Origin: Hirsutella rhossiliensis
Lineage: Eukaryota > Ascomycota > Sordariomycetes > Hypocreales > Ophiocordycipitaceae
Assembly: GCF_020360975.1 (NCBI RefSeq)
Contig: NW_025408669.1
Coordinates: 620,001-684,000, forward strand
DNA length: 64,000 nt
Reading direction: 5' to 3'
A program made the position numbers and the translations under genes. The notes beneath the pieces are model-generated. The model had not been told where the DNA came from and did not search any database. It saw only the letters and a program-made list of their open reading frames with translations. Shown in pieces: positions 1-14,860 of the stretch (within the stretch, counting starts at the first letter, position 1; the number at the start of each line of letters is the position of its first letter).

Positions 1-3000
1 TTATAAGAAAGACTCCGCTAAAAGTTATTAAACCTTAATTAAATAGTATCCTTTATAGTCGCTTAACCCCGCTATTAAGCTACTAGGAAACTCCGCTACC
101 TTATAATATCGCTTATATATAATTAAGTTTATTTACTATAATAGCTTAGATTTTATATATTAGCTTGTTAATATAGCCTTTTATACTTATTCTTTTATCT
201 AGCTTAAAGAAATACTAGTCTTAGTATAAGATTTTATTTATCTATAGGGCTTCTTATATTACCTTATACCTTTACTTTAAAATTACTTTAACCTTTAAGT
301 ATCGCTATTTAATTATTTTAAGGTATAGCTTAATTATACCTTTAACTTAGTATTAGATTATTATTAAAGCTAAGTAGCTATATTCCTACCCTTCTTACTA
401 AGCGGTATAAAAGACTAGTATATAGGTAAAGTTATAAGGAACTTAGAGGATATAAAGAAACTACTACTATACTTATAAGAACGTATAAAGTTTAGTATAC
501 TATCCTTCTTTCTAAGTATTAAAAATAACTAAGTTTCCTTCCCTATAGTCTTAAAAGAACGCTCCTTAATAAAGTCCCCCTTTATTTAGTCCTACTAAAA
601 AGTTAATAACTCTAGTTATATACCTTTATTTATATATAAAGCGACTAAGGTTAAAGGTAGGAGTAGTAAACTTAATTAAATACTCCTTATTATTTAAGTA
701 TTTATAATACTTTATATATCTATCTTCTATATCTTTAATAGGTTCCCCTTAGTAGTTAGTATAAACTAATAGTAGGTAAAGTAAGGGGTATACTACGTTC
801 TTAATACTTCTTATTAAGATCTTAATTATTATACTAAGGCTAAAGCTTATAGCTTATTATTTATTAATAGCTCTATAAAGAAAGTTATATACGTTAATAA
901 TATACTCTTTTTAATAGGCCTTATTCCTAGTAAATCTATTTATCTTTTTAATACCCCTATATATTATATAAGCGTTTTTAAGGGTAATATCCTACTATTT
1001 AATAACGCCTATTAATATTAAGTACTAATAATCTTTATAAATATACTAAGGATATTAATCTTACTTATAAATATCTTATTAGTATTAGTCTATAAACTTT
1101 TCCTTATCTTTAATATAAAAGCGCTATTTACTACCTTTTACTTTAACTTTACTATAGTAAGTAGGTAAAATAAAGCTCTTACTTTTAAATAATAGTATAC
1201 TAAAGAAAATAATAGTATTCTTAAGAAGGTCTATAGCCTAGCCTAGGATATTATTTAGGTTCGCCGCTATATCTTAAGAAAGGGTAGAGTAAGTAAAAGA
1301 AAAGGAGAAGTTAAGATTAAATAGTTAAGGTAAGTAGTTTTACGTTATAATACTAAGAGGCTAAGAGGGTTATATATATATATATAAGAGTTATATTAGT
1401 AAAAGGGATCGTTATAAGTAAAGAAGTATATAGAGTATATATTTATATATATATATAAAAGGAAGAAGAAGGAAGGAAGAGGGAGGGTATAGTAAGAGAA
1501 ATAAATAGTTATTAAAGCGCGCGGTTATTAATTACTTTAGCTAGCCTTTATAGCGGTAAGGTCTTAGGTATATTTAAGGGTTACGCTTAAATAGCTTCTT
1601 TTACTAGTTATTAATTAGGGAGCTATTTAATTTCTACCCTTTTCTTCCCTTCTTTACTCTTTTTATTCCTCTTTTTCTTTTTTCTTCTTTATCTTCTTTA
1701 TTTCTTTAGACCGCTACCTTTTATCTTCTCTTTTTATAACTACCTCTTCTTCCTTATTATATCTTATAAGACCGCTAAACTTAAAACTAAAAAGCTATTA
1801 AATATCGTTAACCTCTTTTTAACTACTCTTTTATAACCTTACCTTATTACTACTACTTTTCTTACTTAGAATTATCGTACTAAGGTCTTTCCTCTTTATA
1901 TAAAGTACTTTTAAGTAATAACTATCTAACTTATTTAATCTTACTTAGCTTATTTTAACTATCTTCTTTTATAGATCTATAGTTACTTTAAGATATAGGT
2001 CTATAGTAGAAATAATATTAGTTACTAAGGGTTTTTAATTTATATAGAAATTACCTTTTAGTTATAGGTTTTATTTAAAGCTCCTAATATTATTAAGATT
2101 AAAGTATATAGTTACTTTCCTCTCTCTTACTTTCTTAAGAGTACGATAAGTTAGTATAACTAAATCGTTTTCTATGCCCTTTATTATAAACGTTAGCTAG
2201 TAACCTATATCCTTATAAAAACTACTTATTTATATAGATATTTCTTTTCTTAGCTTACTTTAAAGCGGTAAGAATACTCTTAAGTAGTCTTAAGTACTTT
2301 ATATAAAACTTATAACCCTTACCTTTATTAAGAGTATATTCGAACTTATTAAATAATTATAACTTCCGCTTATAAGTATATTATATTTCCTTTTTATAAA
2401 TATATCTCTCTTTTAAGTACTACTAATAGCTCTTATATTAACTATATCTAGGATTTAACTAAGGCGCTTATTTATAAATAGTAGTACTTCCTTAGATACT
2501 ATAGGGCTACTTATAACCTTAATAGATTTACTAACTATATATATAGTTATAATTTCTATATTAACCTTAAGACTAAAAAGTTTTATAATAAGTATATTAG
2601 TAATAAGACCGCCCCTTATCTTCTTTATAATATCCTTAATCCCTTTAGTCTTACTAAGGATTTAAAGGAAAAGGAGGAAATTAACCTTATACCTATCTTA
2701 CTTAAAAAGAGATTATATAGGTTTAATAAGCTCTCTCTTAAGTAATAATTAAATAGTCTTTAAGTTCGCTTTATAGTAGTTTATAATAGGTTTACTAAGA
2801 GTAAGTAGCTTTATTTAATCGCTATCTTTAGTAGTAAAGGTTTTTCTTTTAAGGTTATATACGTTTAATCTAATAAGTTAAAAATATATTAAAACTTATC
2901 TTATAAGCGCGTTTATTTTCGCTATAGTAGGTCTCCCTTTTTATAATAAAAAATAAACGTCCTTATTTATAAAGTAAAAAATCCTATTCTTAAAAGAGGT

Positions 3001-6000
3001 AAGTAGTAAGAATATTTATTTTCTTACTTTATTATTTAATTATATCTCTATTTATCTTCTTTAAGGTAGTAGAGGGTAGGTTATTATTAAGGAAAGGTAG
3101 GAAATATTATCTTTATTTACTTAAGGAGCTTTAAATAGAAAATTTAAAAAGATAAGGTAGTAAGTAAAGCGCTTATAAATATCTTAGCTATTATAGTTAT
3201 CCTTTAATTAAATAGTTAGACGGTGCCCTAGCTACTAGTTAGGTTCTAGTATACTTTTTATAATAGTTATAGATTTTTATCTTTACTACCTTTTCCTCCT
3301 TAGCTCTTTTTTACCTCTTCCTTTTCTTATTAAACTAGCGTCTTTAAAGCTCTTATATAAAGATCCTTTTTTACTTTACTAAGTTATAGTAGCTAAACCT
3401 TAATTATATACCTTAGGCCTTTCTTAAGTATCTATAGTTACTTTTCTTTCTCTTCTTAGCTTTAATCCTTTTAAGGTTTATTAAAGAGTTATTATAACTA
3501 TAGTACTATTTAATCTAAGGCTTCTCTACTTAATAAGAGTAGTAAAATATTTACTTTATTAATTATTTCTTTATTCTTCTTTTTATTAAGAGTAATCTTA
3601 TCTTAAAGTAATTAGTTATCTTTAGTAAAGTACTATTAACCTTCCTTATTCTTTTTAAACTTCTTTAAATACTTTCTTAAGATTATCTTATTAAGTATAA
3701 TTTTATTTAAAGTCTTAATCTTATATACCCTAAACTACTTTAAGCGCGATACTACTTAAAAGGGACCGTTCTACTTTATTTAATACTTAGCTTACCTCCC
3801 TAAATTATTTAATTATCTTATATTTAATAGTAAGATAAGGTCTCTAAGTTATAGGCTTTCTTTCCTTATTATATACTTATTAGCTTTATCCGTTCTCTTT
3901 ACTAATTAATTCTAATATCTTATTACTCTTTTCTTAGCTTCTTTTATATTTTTTTCTTTCCTTTTTAAAACTTATACTTATACTTTAAATAATTCTTCTC
4001 TTATCTTTACTTTATCTTAGTTAATTAGTCGCTAAGTTAGGTATTTTACTTTAAGAGGTAGTACTAGTTCCTATCTATATAGTAAGTAGAAAGCTAATAT
4101 TCTATAAGACTCTTTAACTACTTTTTAGTTTATAAGGATTACTTAGTTAAGGTATTTAATTTACTTACCCTTTTTTTTAACTATTTTTATAAGTATTATT
4201 ATTAACCTTTAGTACTTTTATTCTATTACTATATTTACCTTTAAATTATATACTAAAGTTTAAATAACTTTAATACCTATATCCTTTAAGATCTACTTAA
4301 AGTCTTTTTATATTTTAGGCCCTCTATCGATTATAGCGTATAATATTATACTATACTTATAAATAATAAAAAGTATAAATTTAGTTATAACTCCTATAGT
4401 AATTTCTTTAACTAAGGTTACTTCTACTTATTTAGTAAGGTTATCTTATACTTTTATAAGGTATAAATACTTATAATTAGATAATATATACTAGCTATTA
4501 AAGTAGATTTTACTTATAAGGTAGCTAGGTATAGTCGCGGTTATAACTTTTTAAGGTCTCTTAGTTATAAAGTATTAGTATTTTTTAAAAAAAGAGATTA
4601 TACTATAAATATTATTTTAAAGGCTAGCCTATTAATACCTATTTTTTATAAACGTATATATAACTTATTATCCTTTATATCCTATTAATACGTAGTACTT
4701 TATAATAATCTTTTTCTATTCTTTTAGGTCGTTTATAACTAATATAGGTCCCCTTTCTTCCTTTTTAAGGAGTCGCTAAAGCTTTTAATCTTTAACATAG
4801 AAATTTAGACTCTTTAAGTATAGCTTCCTATAGTCTTATTTAAAAAGGCCCTTTAGCTATTTTAACGTTTAAAGGAAGTTTATAATTATCCTCGATTCCT
4901 TTAAGTAGTCCTTATATAGCTTAGTCTCTTATACTATATTTAAGTAAAAGTCTATAAACTCTTTAATATCGCCTTTTATTTCCCTATCTAATATATTAAA
5001 AGGTCCTTTAAGCTTTCTTAAGAGTCCGTTAGCTATATTATTATTCTTACCTTTAATATATTATATAGTAAAGCCTAAGAGGAAAATATAGCTTATCTAG
5101 TAATTTACTATAGCTTTAAAGACGTCTTTAAGGGCACCTTTTAGTTAATCGACTAAGACCTATATATTAGTTTCTAAGATAAAATATATACTATATAGGT
5201 ATATTCTTAGTCTCTTAAGCGTACTTAATATAGCCTTATACTCTTTCTTTATTATATTATATTTAGTTTCTATTAGTAACTATATTTTACTTTTAAACCT
5301 TATAAAGCGCTTCTTTCTATTAACGATTTATATTAAGACTACTCCTTAGCTAAGTAAACTAGTATTATATATTAGAATAATATCTCCTCTTCCTAGGCTA
5401 ATATTAAGGGATACTAAAAAGACTAGATTAATAATAGCGTTCTTAAAGGTAGCTATCGCTTTTACTTATTTATCTCCTTACTCCTAGTAAATTTCTTTCT
5501 TTAGTAGGTCTATAAGGGGTTTTACTAAGATAGTAAACTATTTAATTTAGATTTAATAGTACCTTATAATACTAAGGAAAGCTCTAATATATATTATATT
5601 AAAGTATCTTATTTATTCCTTAATCTTAATAACTTTAGTATTTATAAGGCACCTTTTATTTATTCTATAAATATAACTAATAACTTTAGTTACTTACTAA
5701 TAGAATTTCGATCTAGCCCTTATAATTATATAACTAAAGAGTTTAACGTTAACTAGGACTTTATTAAGGTTAATAAGGTATTTAAAGATAAATCTCCTTA
5801 CTCTTAGCGCTACCTCTTTATTATTATACGTTATATTACGCCCCTTAATACCTATATTATTATAGAAATTCCTATAAATACTTAGTATAAGGTCTTTTAG
5901 GATTCTTTATATTATCCTTATAAATTAACCGACTAAGTTTATAGCCCTTTAAGGGAGTATATATATATATAAGAGGCTAATAAGTATCGCGAATATTATT

Positions 6001-7340
6001 AAGTTATAGCTTTTAATATTAAGAGGGATCTAATTATAGTTTAAAAAAAGGTCTAGGAAGGAAAGAATCTTATATATTAAGAAGTAGTCGCTAAACCTAT
6101 TTATATTTAGCCGTAAGTTTATATCTCTTATTATAATAGTATTATATATATAGCGGAATTAATTAAGTATAGTCCTTTATCTTTCTTTACTATAAGGGAA
6201 AAGGGGTTCTTATAATGCCTATGCTTTTCTTTAAAGACTCTTATTTCTAGTTTAATTTTAAGGATATTAATAACTTTCTACTTTATTACTTTTAGGATTA
6301 GAATTAAGGCTACTTACTATGCCTTATATTCTATTATCTTAATAACTTATAAGGGGGCTATAGCTAAGTCGACTTTACCTTTTTCTATAAAGTCCTAGGA
6401 TAACGCTACTTCCTTATTAAATAGAATACTATTAAAGATTTAGATTTCTACTTTTATAAGAATACCCTTAAATTATTTATAATTTCTTTAAGTCTCTCTT
6501 ATATTAGCCGCTTTCCTTTCTATATACTTAAGAACTTTCCTATTAAGTATTCTAGGTAGGGTCTAAGCTATATCTTATCTTTAATAGTATTTTATTTAGT
6601 TTTCTTTTAGTTAAGGTCCCCTTTTAGTATTAAGCTATTTAATAGAGTATCGTTAATAAGGTTAATCTTATTTACTTTTCTTTTAAAGAGAGTATTAACT
6701 CTTAGATTATATAATCTAATAGGTTATTTCCTTCCTATCTTAACTTTAACCTTTTAAATCTTTTTAAACTTCTTTCTAGCTTTAATAATATTTTTCTTAA
6801 ATTCTCCTATAGCCTTTATAACTATAACCTTAATAATCTCTTTTACTATTTTAGATCTAATAGCTAGAAACGCCTTATCTCCTTCGTCTATAATTAATTA
6901 CTATTATACTAGTACTATTAAGGGCTCGTTTTCGCTAGTATAGGCTAGGTTAAGGACTTAGTTAGCGCCCCCTTTATAACTAAGGATCTTACCTCTTTAT
7001 AAGAGAATCTCGGCCGTTAAGGTATTTAAAAAGGGGTTTCTCTATAATTATTAAGTAGCTCCTAAGTTATCTTCTTTAAATTTTATTACTAAAGCCTAAA
7101 ATAAAATCTTAGGAGCTAGGTAGCTATTTCTTATATAGTCTCCTCGAGCTTTAGTCTTTTATATATATCTTTATTAACTATTAAGGTTATAGTCTAAAAC
7201 TATTTTACTATATCGACCTTATCTAAGAGCTCTTATTTAATAGCTCTTACCGCTAGTATAACTACTTAGATAGTACCGATCTAATATTTAACCTTTATAT
7301 CGCCGTTCCTTAAGGAATAATTAAATAATATATATATAGC

Positions 7341-8096
7341 ACCCTCGTAATATAGTAGTTATATACCTAGGAAGCCTACTAGCTATAACGCTAAAGTTAG
7401 TTTAAATCTAGCTAAGGGCACGTTTAATTTTTAATTAAACTAATAAACTACGCTAACCTACTTATTAATTAGCTAATTAGCGCTTTTAAAAGCGCTTATA
7501 AATATACTAGTAGTCTAGCCCTACTATAAGTAAACTAGCCCGGACCTCGCTTACTTAGACCTAGCGATAAATTTATTAGGACCTCCCTTTAACCTTAGTC
7601 TAACCCCCCTAACTAAGAAAATAAAAACCTAGGGCCGATACTAGTAACTTAATAAGTATAGCGTAAAGCTAGTATAATAACCTAACTACCGGCCTAGCTA
7701 AAGGCCGGCATTAATAAAAACTAGCCCGCTAAGCCTTATAGCGGAAAAATAAGGTAGAGCTTAGGAAGATTTCGTTATAAGATAAGGTTAAAGATAATTA
7801 TATAATTAACTAAAAACGCTCGTACTACCGATTAATACTATATACCCCGCGTATATAAAGGAGTTACTTTTTAAGGTTACTTTATAGCGGGGCTAATATA
7901 ATTCTAACTAACTATAACGATACTTAAGATAGCTAGCGTAAGATTCTTATATATTATAACTACGACCTAGTATAATAGTAGACTAGCTATAAAAAAGGGG
8001 AGGGTTTTCCCTTAGGTACTTAAGTTTTTTCCCTCCTATTTAACGCTAAAGTTTTAGATACGTCTAGATAGGTTACTAGTATAATATTAATAATAA
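7341..8096 (+). mobile_element. SINE-like element with tRNA-like head, copy 1
   Basis: The copy begins with a tRNA-like head containing a box A-like segment (TAGTATAGTAGTT type near 7,348) and a RIP-altered box B (AGTTTAAATCT near 7,400), and ends in an AAT-type simple repeat. It interrupts the gypsy copy at a site whose uninterrupted form is visible in the other gypsy copy near 54,640. About 12 bases of host sequence are repeated on both sides (7,329-7,340 and 8,097-8,108), allowing for RIP changes. The same element occurs three more times in the window. It has no coding frame. Confidence 0.75.
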
Positions 8097-9544
8097 TATA
8101 TACGAGGCTCTAATAAATAGTATGCCTAAGATAAAAGGGACTAAGACTTTATTTAGTATAATATAAAGATAGATTAATATCTAGGCTATACTTAAATAAA
8201 GATTAGTTTTTACCTTCCTAACTATATTTATAAGGGACCTAGTATATACTATTATTAATACTCTTATTAATAGGATTTTAAGCCTATATACGTTTATATA
8301 TCTTTTAATAATAAGGTTTCTTTTAAACCTAGTATTAATTAAAGCGCTTAGAACTTTAGCTTTTTAGCTACTAAGCTATACTTAAATATAGGTAGGTCTT
8401 ATATATACTTAAGTAAGTAGAAGGGTATAAGGACTATATTTATATATATTATAGGAATCGCTATAAAGTACTTTTAAAGTTATCTCTTAGTATCTTATTA
8501 AGAGTACTACTTCCTATATAATAAATTTATCTTTCCTTAGTCTTATTACCTTTAAAGTTTATTAATTAAATAGTCTCTAAGCTAGTTACGTTATACTAAT
8601 TATATTAGTTATAAACTTAACTTTCTTTAATACTTATTAAACTTTAAGGTACTATAATCCGATTCTTTATAAGTAAGGTAAGTAAGCTTAATTAGTTTAA
8701 CTTAGTATTCTTTATTTTATTCTTTAATTTATACTAAAGCTATTATAAGTTTTCCTTATAGATATTTAAGGAGAAGTAAACTACTCTTTATATTATCTTT
8801 AGCTACTTTTATAACCGTTATTATAGCTTTATAAGGTCTTATATTACTCTCTACTTTCTCTAAGGTCTAGAATTTAATATTTTCTATACCTTAAGCTATA
8901 TCTATATATCTTATACTAAGTCTCTTACTTAGTTAGGGAATAAAGTTAATTAAGTAATTTAAAAGGATTAGGACTCTTTTATATATAATTTCTTTAAAGA
9001 TTTTATCTATAAGTCTATTAAACTTCTTATTTAAATCTACTCTATATCTATATTATATAGAAATAATCTTTAAGCTAGTTTTAGTATTCTTATTATCTTA
9101 ATTTCCTTTACGTTCTCTTTAACTCTCTATCTTTTCCCTTAATAAGTATTAATCCCTATTATAGTTATATAAACTATCTAATTATATATATTACTTTATT
9201 ATATATTATCTATAATTATAATAATTAATATCCTTCTTACTTCTTTTCTTATATTACTTACTTTTAGATTCCTTAGCTTTTACTTATATAAGCTTTTATA
9301 TTTCTAAAACTAGTTTAAGAAGCTAGATTCTTTTTTATTAATAGCTTAATTTAAGTAATATAGTATAACTATAGCTTTAACCTATTTTATAAGTAGTAAT
9401 ATAAAGAAGTCTAGCTATATATTTACTTAGTATATAATAAGCCTTTAAATATATTTACTTATTTAAGAGAACCTATTAATAAGTACTAAGGGAATTATAC
9501 TTTTATTATCTTTTCTTTTAAGGTAAAGAGTCTTATTTACTACT

Positions 9545-9801
9545 TATTATAGGCTATACTTATAGAAAGCTAAGGTTATACTATAGCGACTATACTAAAG
9601 TTAAGCTAAAGTAAACTTATATATAAGTAGAGCTTAACCGAAACTTAGGCCGAATAGTACTTAAATATAAGTTAAGCTAGGGACTAAGGAAGATAAATAA
9701 CTATCCTAACTAAGATAGAGTTTTCCTCCTTTCTCCTTAGCTTTAAATAAATAATTATTCGGCCTTATACTACTATACTAAGTATACGCTAGCCGTTTAT
9801 A
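9545..9801 (+). repeat. 5' LTR of the chromovirus-like element
   Basis: This is a direct repeat of 16,140-16,396 with the same length (257 bp). It starts TATTATAGGC and ends TTATA; both ends are readable as RIP-altered TG...CA. The left flank is CTACT. Confidence 0.85.
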
Positions 9802-11124
9802 TATCTTAAGCTCCTTTTAGATAAGGCTATAAAGCCTAGAAAGAGATCGGACTAAAAGGATATAATATAGATATCTTAATAACCTAGAGGGGGGAGAATA
9901 GGCATAAGGACGGTAAGGAGTAGTAATAGGAGGGCTAGACGCCCGGCTAACGATAGAGTAAGCGATACTCTCGCTATAGGTAAGAGAGGTAGAGATAAGG
10001 TATTAGGTAATATAAAGCTAACTATAAATATAAAAACTAATTAGCTAGATTAAGAAGATATACTAAAGGATAAATAAACTAATATAAATAGGTATATAGG
10101 AGGGGGCTAAGGGCGGGATAAGTAGTTTAATACCGCTTTTAAGGGCGATAAGGGGGGCTAGCGACGCCTATAACTAAGGGGGAGATAGTAAGGAAGAATA
10201 GCTATAAGAAGCCTCTCCTAAGCCTAGGAAAATTTAACGGATAACGATAGCACTATACCTTATAGGTATAATATATATAGGAAAAGTATAAGATTAATAA
10301 AGAATTCTTCTTAAGCTTAAGGGAAATCTTTTACTTAATCTATAACTACTTAAACGCCGGGCTATAATAAACGGTTACTATATACTATAAAATAAGAGTA
10401 AAGAAGAGCTATAATTAAAAGGAATTCTTAAAGTACCTTAACTTAATCTACCTTAATATAGATATCTAGTTACGCGCGGCGGCGGCGATCTAAATAATAA
10501 AATAAAGGGAGAGTTAAACGTTTATAGCGTTCCTCTTAAAGTTTAAGTAAAGACTCTTTAAGGCTAGAGGCGGGTCTTAGCTATACGACGTTTAAATCGT
10601 TTCCCTAGAGGGGGCTCTAAGAATCTAGCTCCGTAAGGTATTAACTATAGTTAACCTCCTTATATTAAGCTTCGCCGCTTATACTAATTAAGTAGTATAA
10701 ATAGCGGCTAAGCTAAAAAGGGTCTAGTAAATAAGATAACCCCTTTTAAACTAAAGGAGACTAATAGATATATACCCTTAAGAAAGGAAGGATAAAGATA
10801 AGGATACCTTAATAATTAGTATTAATACCCTAGATAAATAAAAGGAGGGGTAAAGCTAGCTAGAGAATTAAATATACTTTAACTATAGAGTTAGAGGATA
10901 TATTATGCTCTATTATAAGAAGAGGAGATAGGAACCTTAAAGGGCGGGCGTAATAAAAAAAGAGAGGGGCGCTAAGGATAATAACGACTTAGAAAAAGAG
11001 GAACCTTAGTATAAAGTTAGGCGCTAAGGGTAGAAGAGAAATAGTAAGAAGCTTAAAAGTTAATAAGGGACTACCTTATACTAAGCTTAGTAATACTAAG
11101 GGTAAGTATTAATAGGAAGAAGGG

Positions 11125-11210
11125 ACTTAACGCGCTTATAGATACTAGCTATAATTACTATACTATAGTAAGCGAGAGGGTAATAAAGAAGCTATAAATA
11201 CCTTTTATTA
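11125..11210 (+). pseudogene. Retroviral-type aspartic protease remnant (chromovirus-like element)
   Basis: A plus-strand frame reads ALIDTSYNYYTIVSERV around 11,135-11,190. This resembles the LIDSG-type active-site region of gypsy proteases, with RIP-compatible changes such as Cys to Tyr. It lies 5' of the RT remnant as expected for Ty3/gypsy. It is not functional. Confidence 0.6.
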
Positions 11211-11789
11211 ATAGAAGGAGAAGATAACTAAGGCCGTTCTTAAAAGATATTTTAGCCTTATAAATAAAAGGAGTTATAGTATTTAAGATAGATATTAATA
11301 GCTATATAGAGTAGACTTTTATATATATAGTCCCTAAGCTAGGCTATAATATATTCCTAGGGAGGCTATAGATAAAGAAGAACTAAGTAATATATAATAT
11401 AGTAAGGGATCGGATTTAGTATAGTAAGGCTAAGTTCTAAATAGGCCTATAAGGATTAAAAGTAATAAGGATAGTAGAATAAATCTAAGGGGTAAGGATC
11501 GTTAACGCAATAGTATTCGCAGCGTAATATTAAAGGGAGAGGGTAGTAAGGAATAATAAAGGAAGGTAAAGGATAGTTAATATTTAAGCGATTATAATAA
11601 AGGATATAAAGAGAGCACTTTAGCTAAAGATAGCGGTAGACCTAGTAGACTATATCTTAAAGTAAGCGCTAGATATATACTTAGACCTTTTTATACTAAA
11701 AAAGGCTTTAAATATACCCCTATATAGGCTAAGGGTAAACTATAAGATTAAATTAATACTAAATAAGGATAGGGTAGAGCCCCCCTTAT

Positions 11790-12480
11790 TATAAGGACCC
11801 CTTTATAATATATTAAGGGAGGAACTCTTAGTACTAAGGAAGACCCTAAGCGAGCTAATAAAGGTAAACCTAATCTACTTAAGTAGCTCCTTAGCTATAG
11901 CCCTAGTACTTTTTACCTAAAAGTTAAATAGTTACTTATAATTTTACTATAACTATTAAGCTTTAAACGCGATTATAAAGAGGGATAGGTATACGCTGCC
12001 CTTAATTATAGAGATATTATAGATACTTATAAAGGTAAAGTAGTTTATAAAGCTTAATATCGTAGTAGTGTTTTATAAGATTTAAATAGTAAAAGGCTAT
12101 AAGTTTAAGATAGCCTTTTAAATAAGGTTTAAATTATTTAAGTAATAGGTATACTTATTTAACTAAATAGGGACGCTAGCTACCTTTTAATAATATATTA
12201 ATAAGGTACTAAGGGAATACCTATATAAGTTCGTTATAGTATATATAGATAATATCTTAATCTACTTATTAAGGTCTTTCTAAGACTACTAAGAGAAGGT
12301 AGTAAGGGTACTTTAAAAGCTATAAGAGGCGGGCCTAATACTAAACCTAAGAAAGTATAACTTTATAATAAAGGAGGTTAAGTACCTAGGCTTTATTATA
12401 TAGGTAAGGGGTAAGGTTTAATATAATCTAGAGAAGATCTAGGTAATATAGATATAGTAAGTACCCTAAAATATAAAAGG
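11790..12480 (+). pseudogene. Ty3/gypsy reverse transcriptase remnant (chromovirus-like element)
   Basis: Read across stops, the plus strand gives GPLYN-ILREELLVLRK, then ALNAIIKRDRYTLPLI, then FVIVYIDNILIY and FIIKEVKYLGFII. These correspond to conserved RT blocks; YIDNILIY is the RIP-altered YLDDILIY catalytic motif, with the second Asp codon changed to Asn. Multiple TAA/TAG codons interrupt it. Family assignment rests on my memory of fungal gypsy RTs. Confidence 0.85.
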
Positions 12481-13659
12481 AGTCTAGAGCTTCCTTAGCT
12501 TTATAAACTACTACTAGGCCTTTATACTACTCTATATAAAGGTATTAGTATACTAAGACGGCCTTTATAAAAAGGGCGCGATCTTTAAGTAAATAAATAA
12601 GTACTAAGTAGCGTTTAAGTTTATTTAAAATACTTTTTATAACGCCTTAGTACTATAATTTTATAACTTAAAGAGAGAAATATACTTAGAGGCGGACTAT
12701 TCTAAATATATAATAAGGGGGGCGCTAATATAAGTAAGGCTAGATAGTATATAATACTTAGTAGGATTCTTCTTAAAGAGACTAAACCTAGTAAAGTATA
12801 ACTACTTAATCTATAATAAGGAGGAACTTATAATTATATAGTACTTAGACTTTTAAAGAGTAAAACTCTAGAATATACTTACTTTTATAATACTAACTAA
12901 CTATAATAACCTAAGGTACTTTATAATAAAGAAAAAGTTAAATAAGAGATAAAGCTAATAAGCGATAGAGCTTATATCCTATAACTTTATACTAGAGTTT
13001 TAGCTAAGGAGGCTAGCGGCGGTGCCTAACGCGCTATCCTACTATAAGTAAGATTAGCTAGCGGGCGAAATAAATAAAAAGGAGATAGGGCGGGTAGTCT
13101 AAATAATTCTAAAGACCGTATACTTATAAAGCTACTTAGTCCCTACTAAGGGCCGATATACCGACTTACTAGGACGCTTAACTTAGGATAGGGCAGTAGT
13201 AGCGGCGCTATAAGTAAGGGGAGGAGGGGTAAGTATAATAGTATATATTAGTAGAGTAAGGGGGCCTACTAAACGACCTAAGGAGAAGGTAAATAAGGGT
13301 AATAACTAACTAGAACTTAACTTAAACTTAGGCCGAAATATACCTTAGGAATAAGCTAACCTTATATTAGTATTTAATAACTAAGAGCTATAAGAGAAAT
13401 AAATAAAGGCGCTAAGGAAAGATAAGAAATACTAAGCGGTGTTTTAAGTAGTATATAAAAGGGAGAGATCGCTAGTACTAAAATAGTAACTAAAGGTATA
13501 GCTAAGTAAATATATAATTAATATAGGGAAATAGTTATGCTTTTAAGATAGGCTATAGGTACTAAGGAGGCCGAAGTATAGTAAAGAAGAAGGGGCTAAG
13601 GAATAAGATATACTTTAAGTATAAATAGCTTAGTAGATATATAACTTAATAGTAGTAGG

Positions 13660-14400
13660 ATACTTAGGGAGAGAGGGGACCTTAGCGATACTAGCCTAAG
13701 AATTCTTTTAGCTTAGCTAGTTAGCGATAGTAAGGCGGCTCGTTACTAACTATAGACTATATAAGAGGGGGTATATATAAAGATAACTTTAAAAGGGACT
13801 TTTAAAGCCCTTACTACCGCCGTCCTAACTATTTATATACCTATTAATAGACTTTATAGTCGAACTATAGCTAACTAAGATAGAAAGCGTAAAGTACCTT
13901 TAGGTAATTATAGACTAGCTAACGAAGGCGGTAACGCTTAAAGTAATACTAATAATAGGGGTAGTAGTATATATAATAAGGTCCCTTTAAGCTTACTTTT
14001 ACTTTTATAGGATATTAAGGTTAATTATATTAAATAAAAGGACGAACTAAATAAGAAGCTTTTAAAAGGAGTTTTATAAATAAATAAGAGTATAAAGGAA
14101 GTTAAGTTCGGTATAGATAGGTTAACTAAGCGCGTAAACTAAGAAGTATAAGTATACCTTTAAGTATATATCTATTATACCTAAGATAACTAAGGAGCGT
14201 AGCTACTATATATATAAGCTATACTAAATAACCGCGTAGCGTTAATAATAAGTATAAGCCTATTCTTTATAATATATAGATATATTATTAAGCTAGTCTA
14301 AATAGTAATAGTAAAGGGGCCGCTAGCGCTAAAAGTAAGGGGGGTAAGGAGGCTTACTTAAAAGATAAGAGAGGTAACTAACTTCTTATAAACCGCTATT
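13660..14400 (+). pseudogene. Integrase remnant (chromovirus-like element)
   Basis: A broken plus-strand frame contains KGLLKPLLPPS followed by IDFIVELQLTKIESVKYLQV. This matches the core-domain start of gypsy integrases (DFVVELP-type block). It lies between the RT and chromodomain remnants. Stops and substitutions make it inactive. Confidence 0.75.
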
Positions 14401-14689
14401 ATTACGGCGTAAGTAAGATAAAAGGAAATAGCGAACTAAAAGAGAGCCCTTATAGAGAGGTTTAAAGTAAGTTATAAGGTATAAGTAGATATAGCTAAAT
14501 ATATAACTAACTAGCTATATAAGAAGCTTAACTAGCTATATTAAAAGTATACTATAATAAAAGTAGTAAGCCTATATATAGTTAAGCTTAATATACTAAG
14601 GATAGTATATAAGAAGCTCTATATATAATTTCTCTACTAAGTAGTAAAGAACCTATTACCTAAGTAGGTAGTCAATAACTACTAACCGC

Positions 14690-14860
14690 TACTAGTAATT
14701 AAGGAAGATAATAAGCCTAGGTATATTATTAAAGAGATTTAATAAGCATAGTAAAAGTAAAGGGAAAGGGGTAAATAGCGATAGGTACTTATAAAATAGT
14801 AAGGGTATATAAACCTATTATAGTACCTACTAAATAATTTTTAAGAGATAGAAGCCTTAA
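14690..14860 (+). pseudogene. Chromodomain remnant
   Basis: After the integrase remnant a plus-strand frame reads YIIKEI, then KQRQVLIKQ-like residues, GYINLL and NNFQEIEALKGFK with internal stops. This fits the WEVEEIL / VKWKGY / NFxExxALxxF pattern of chromodomains carried by chromoviruses. Such domains usually direct integration to heterochromatin. Confidence 0.6.

Noticed and set aside
1380..1460. CRISPR or regulatory meaning of TA-rich runs in the RIPed blocks
   Set aside because: They are simple dinucleotide repeats in RIPed eukaryotic DNA, mirrored in the inverted copy near 60.5 kb.
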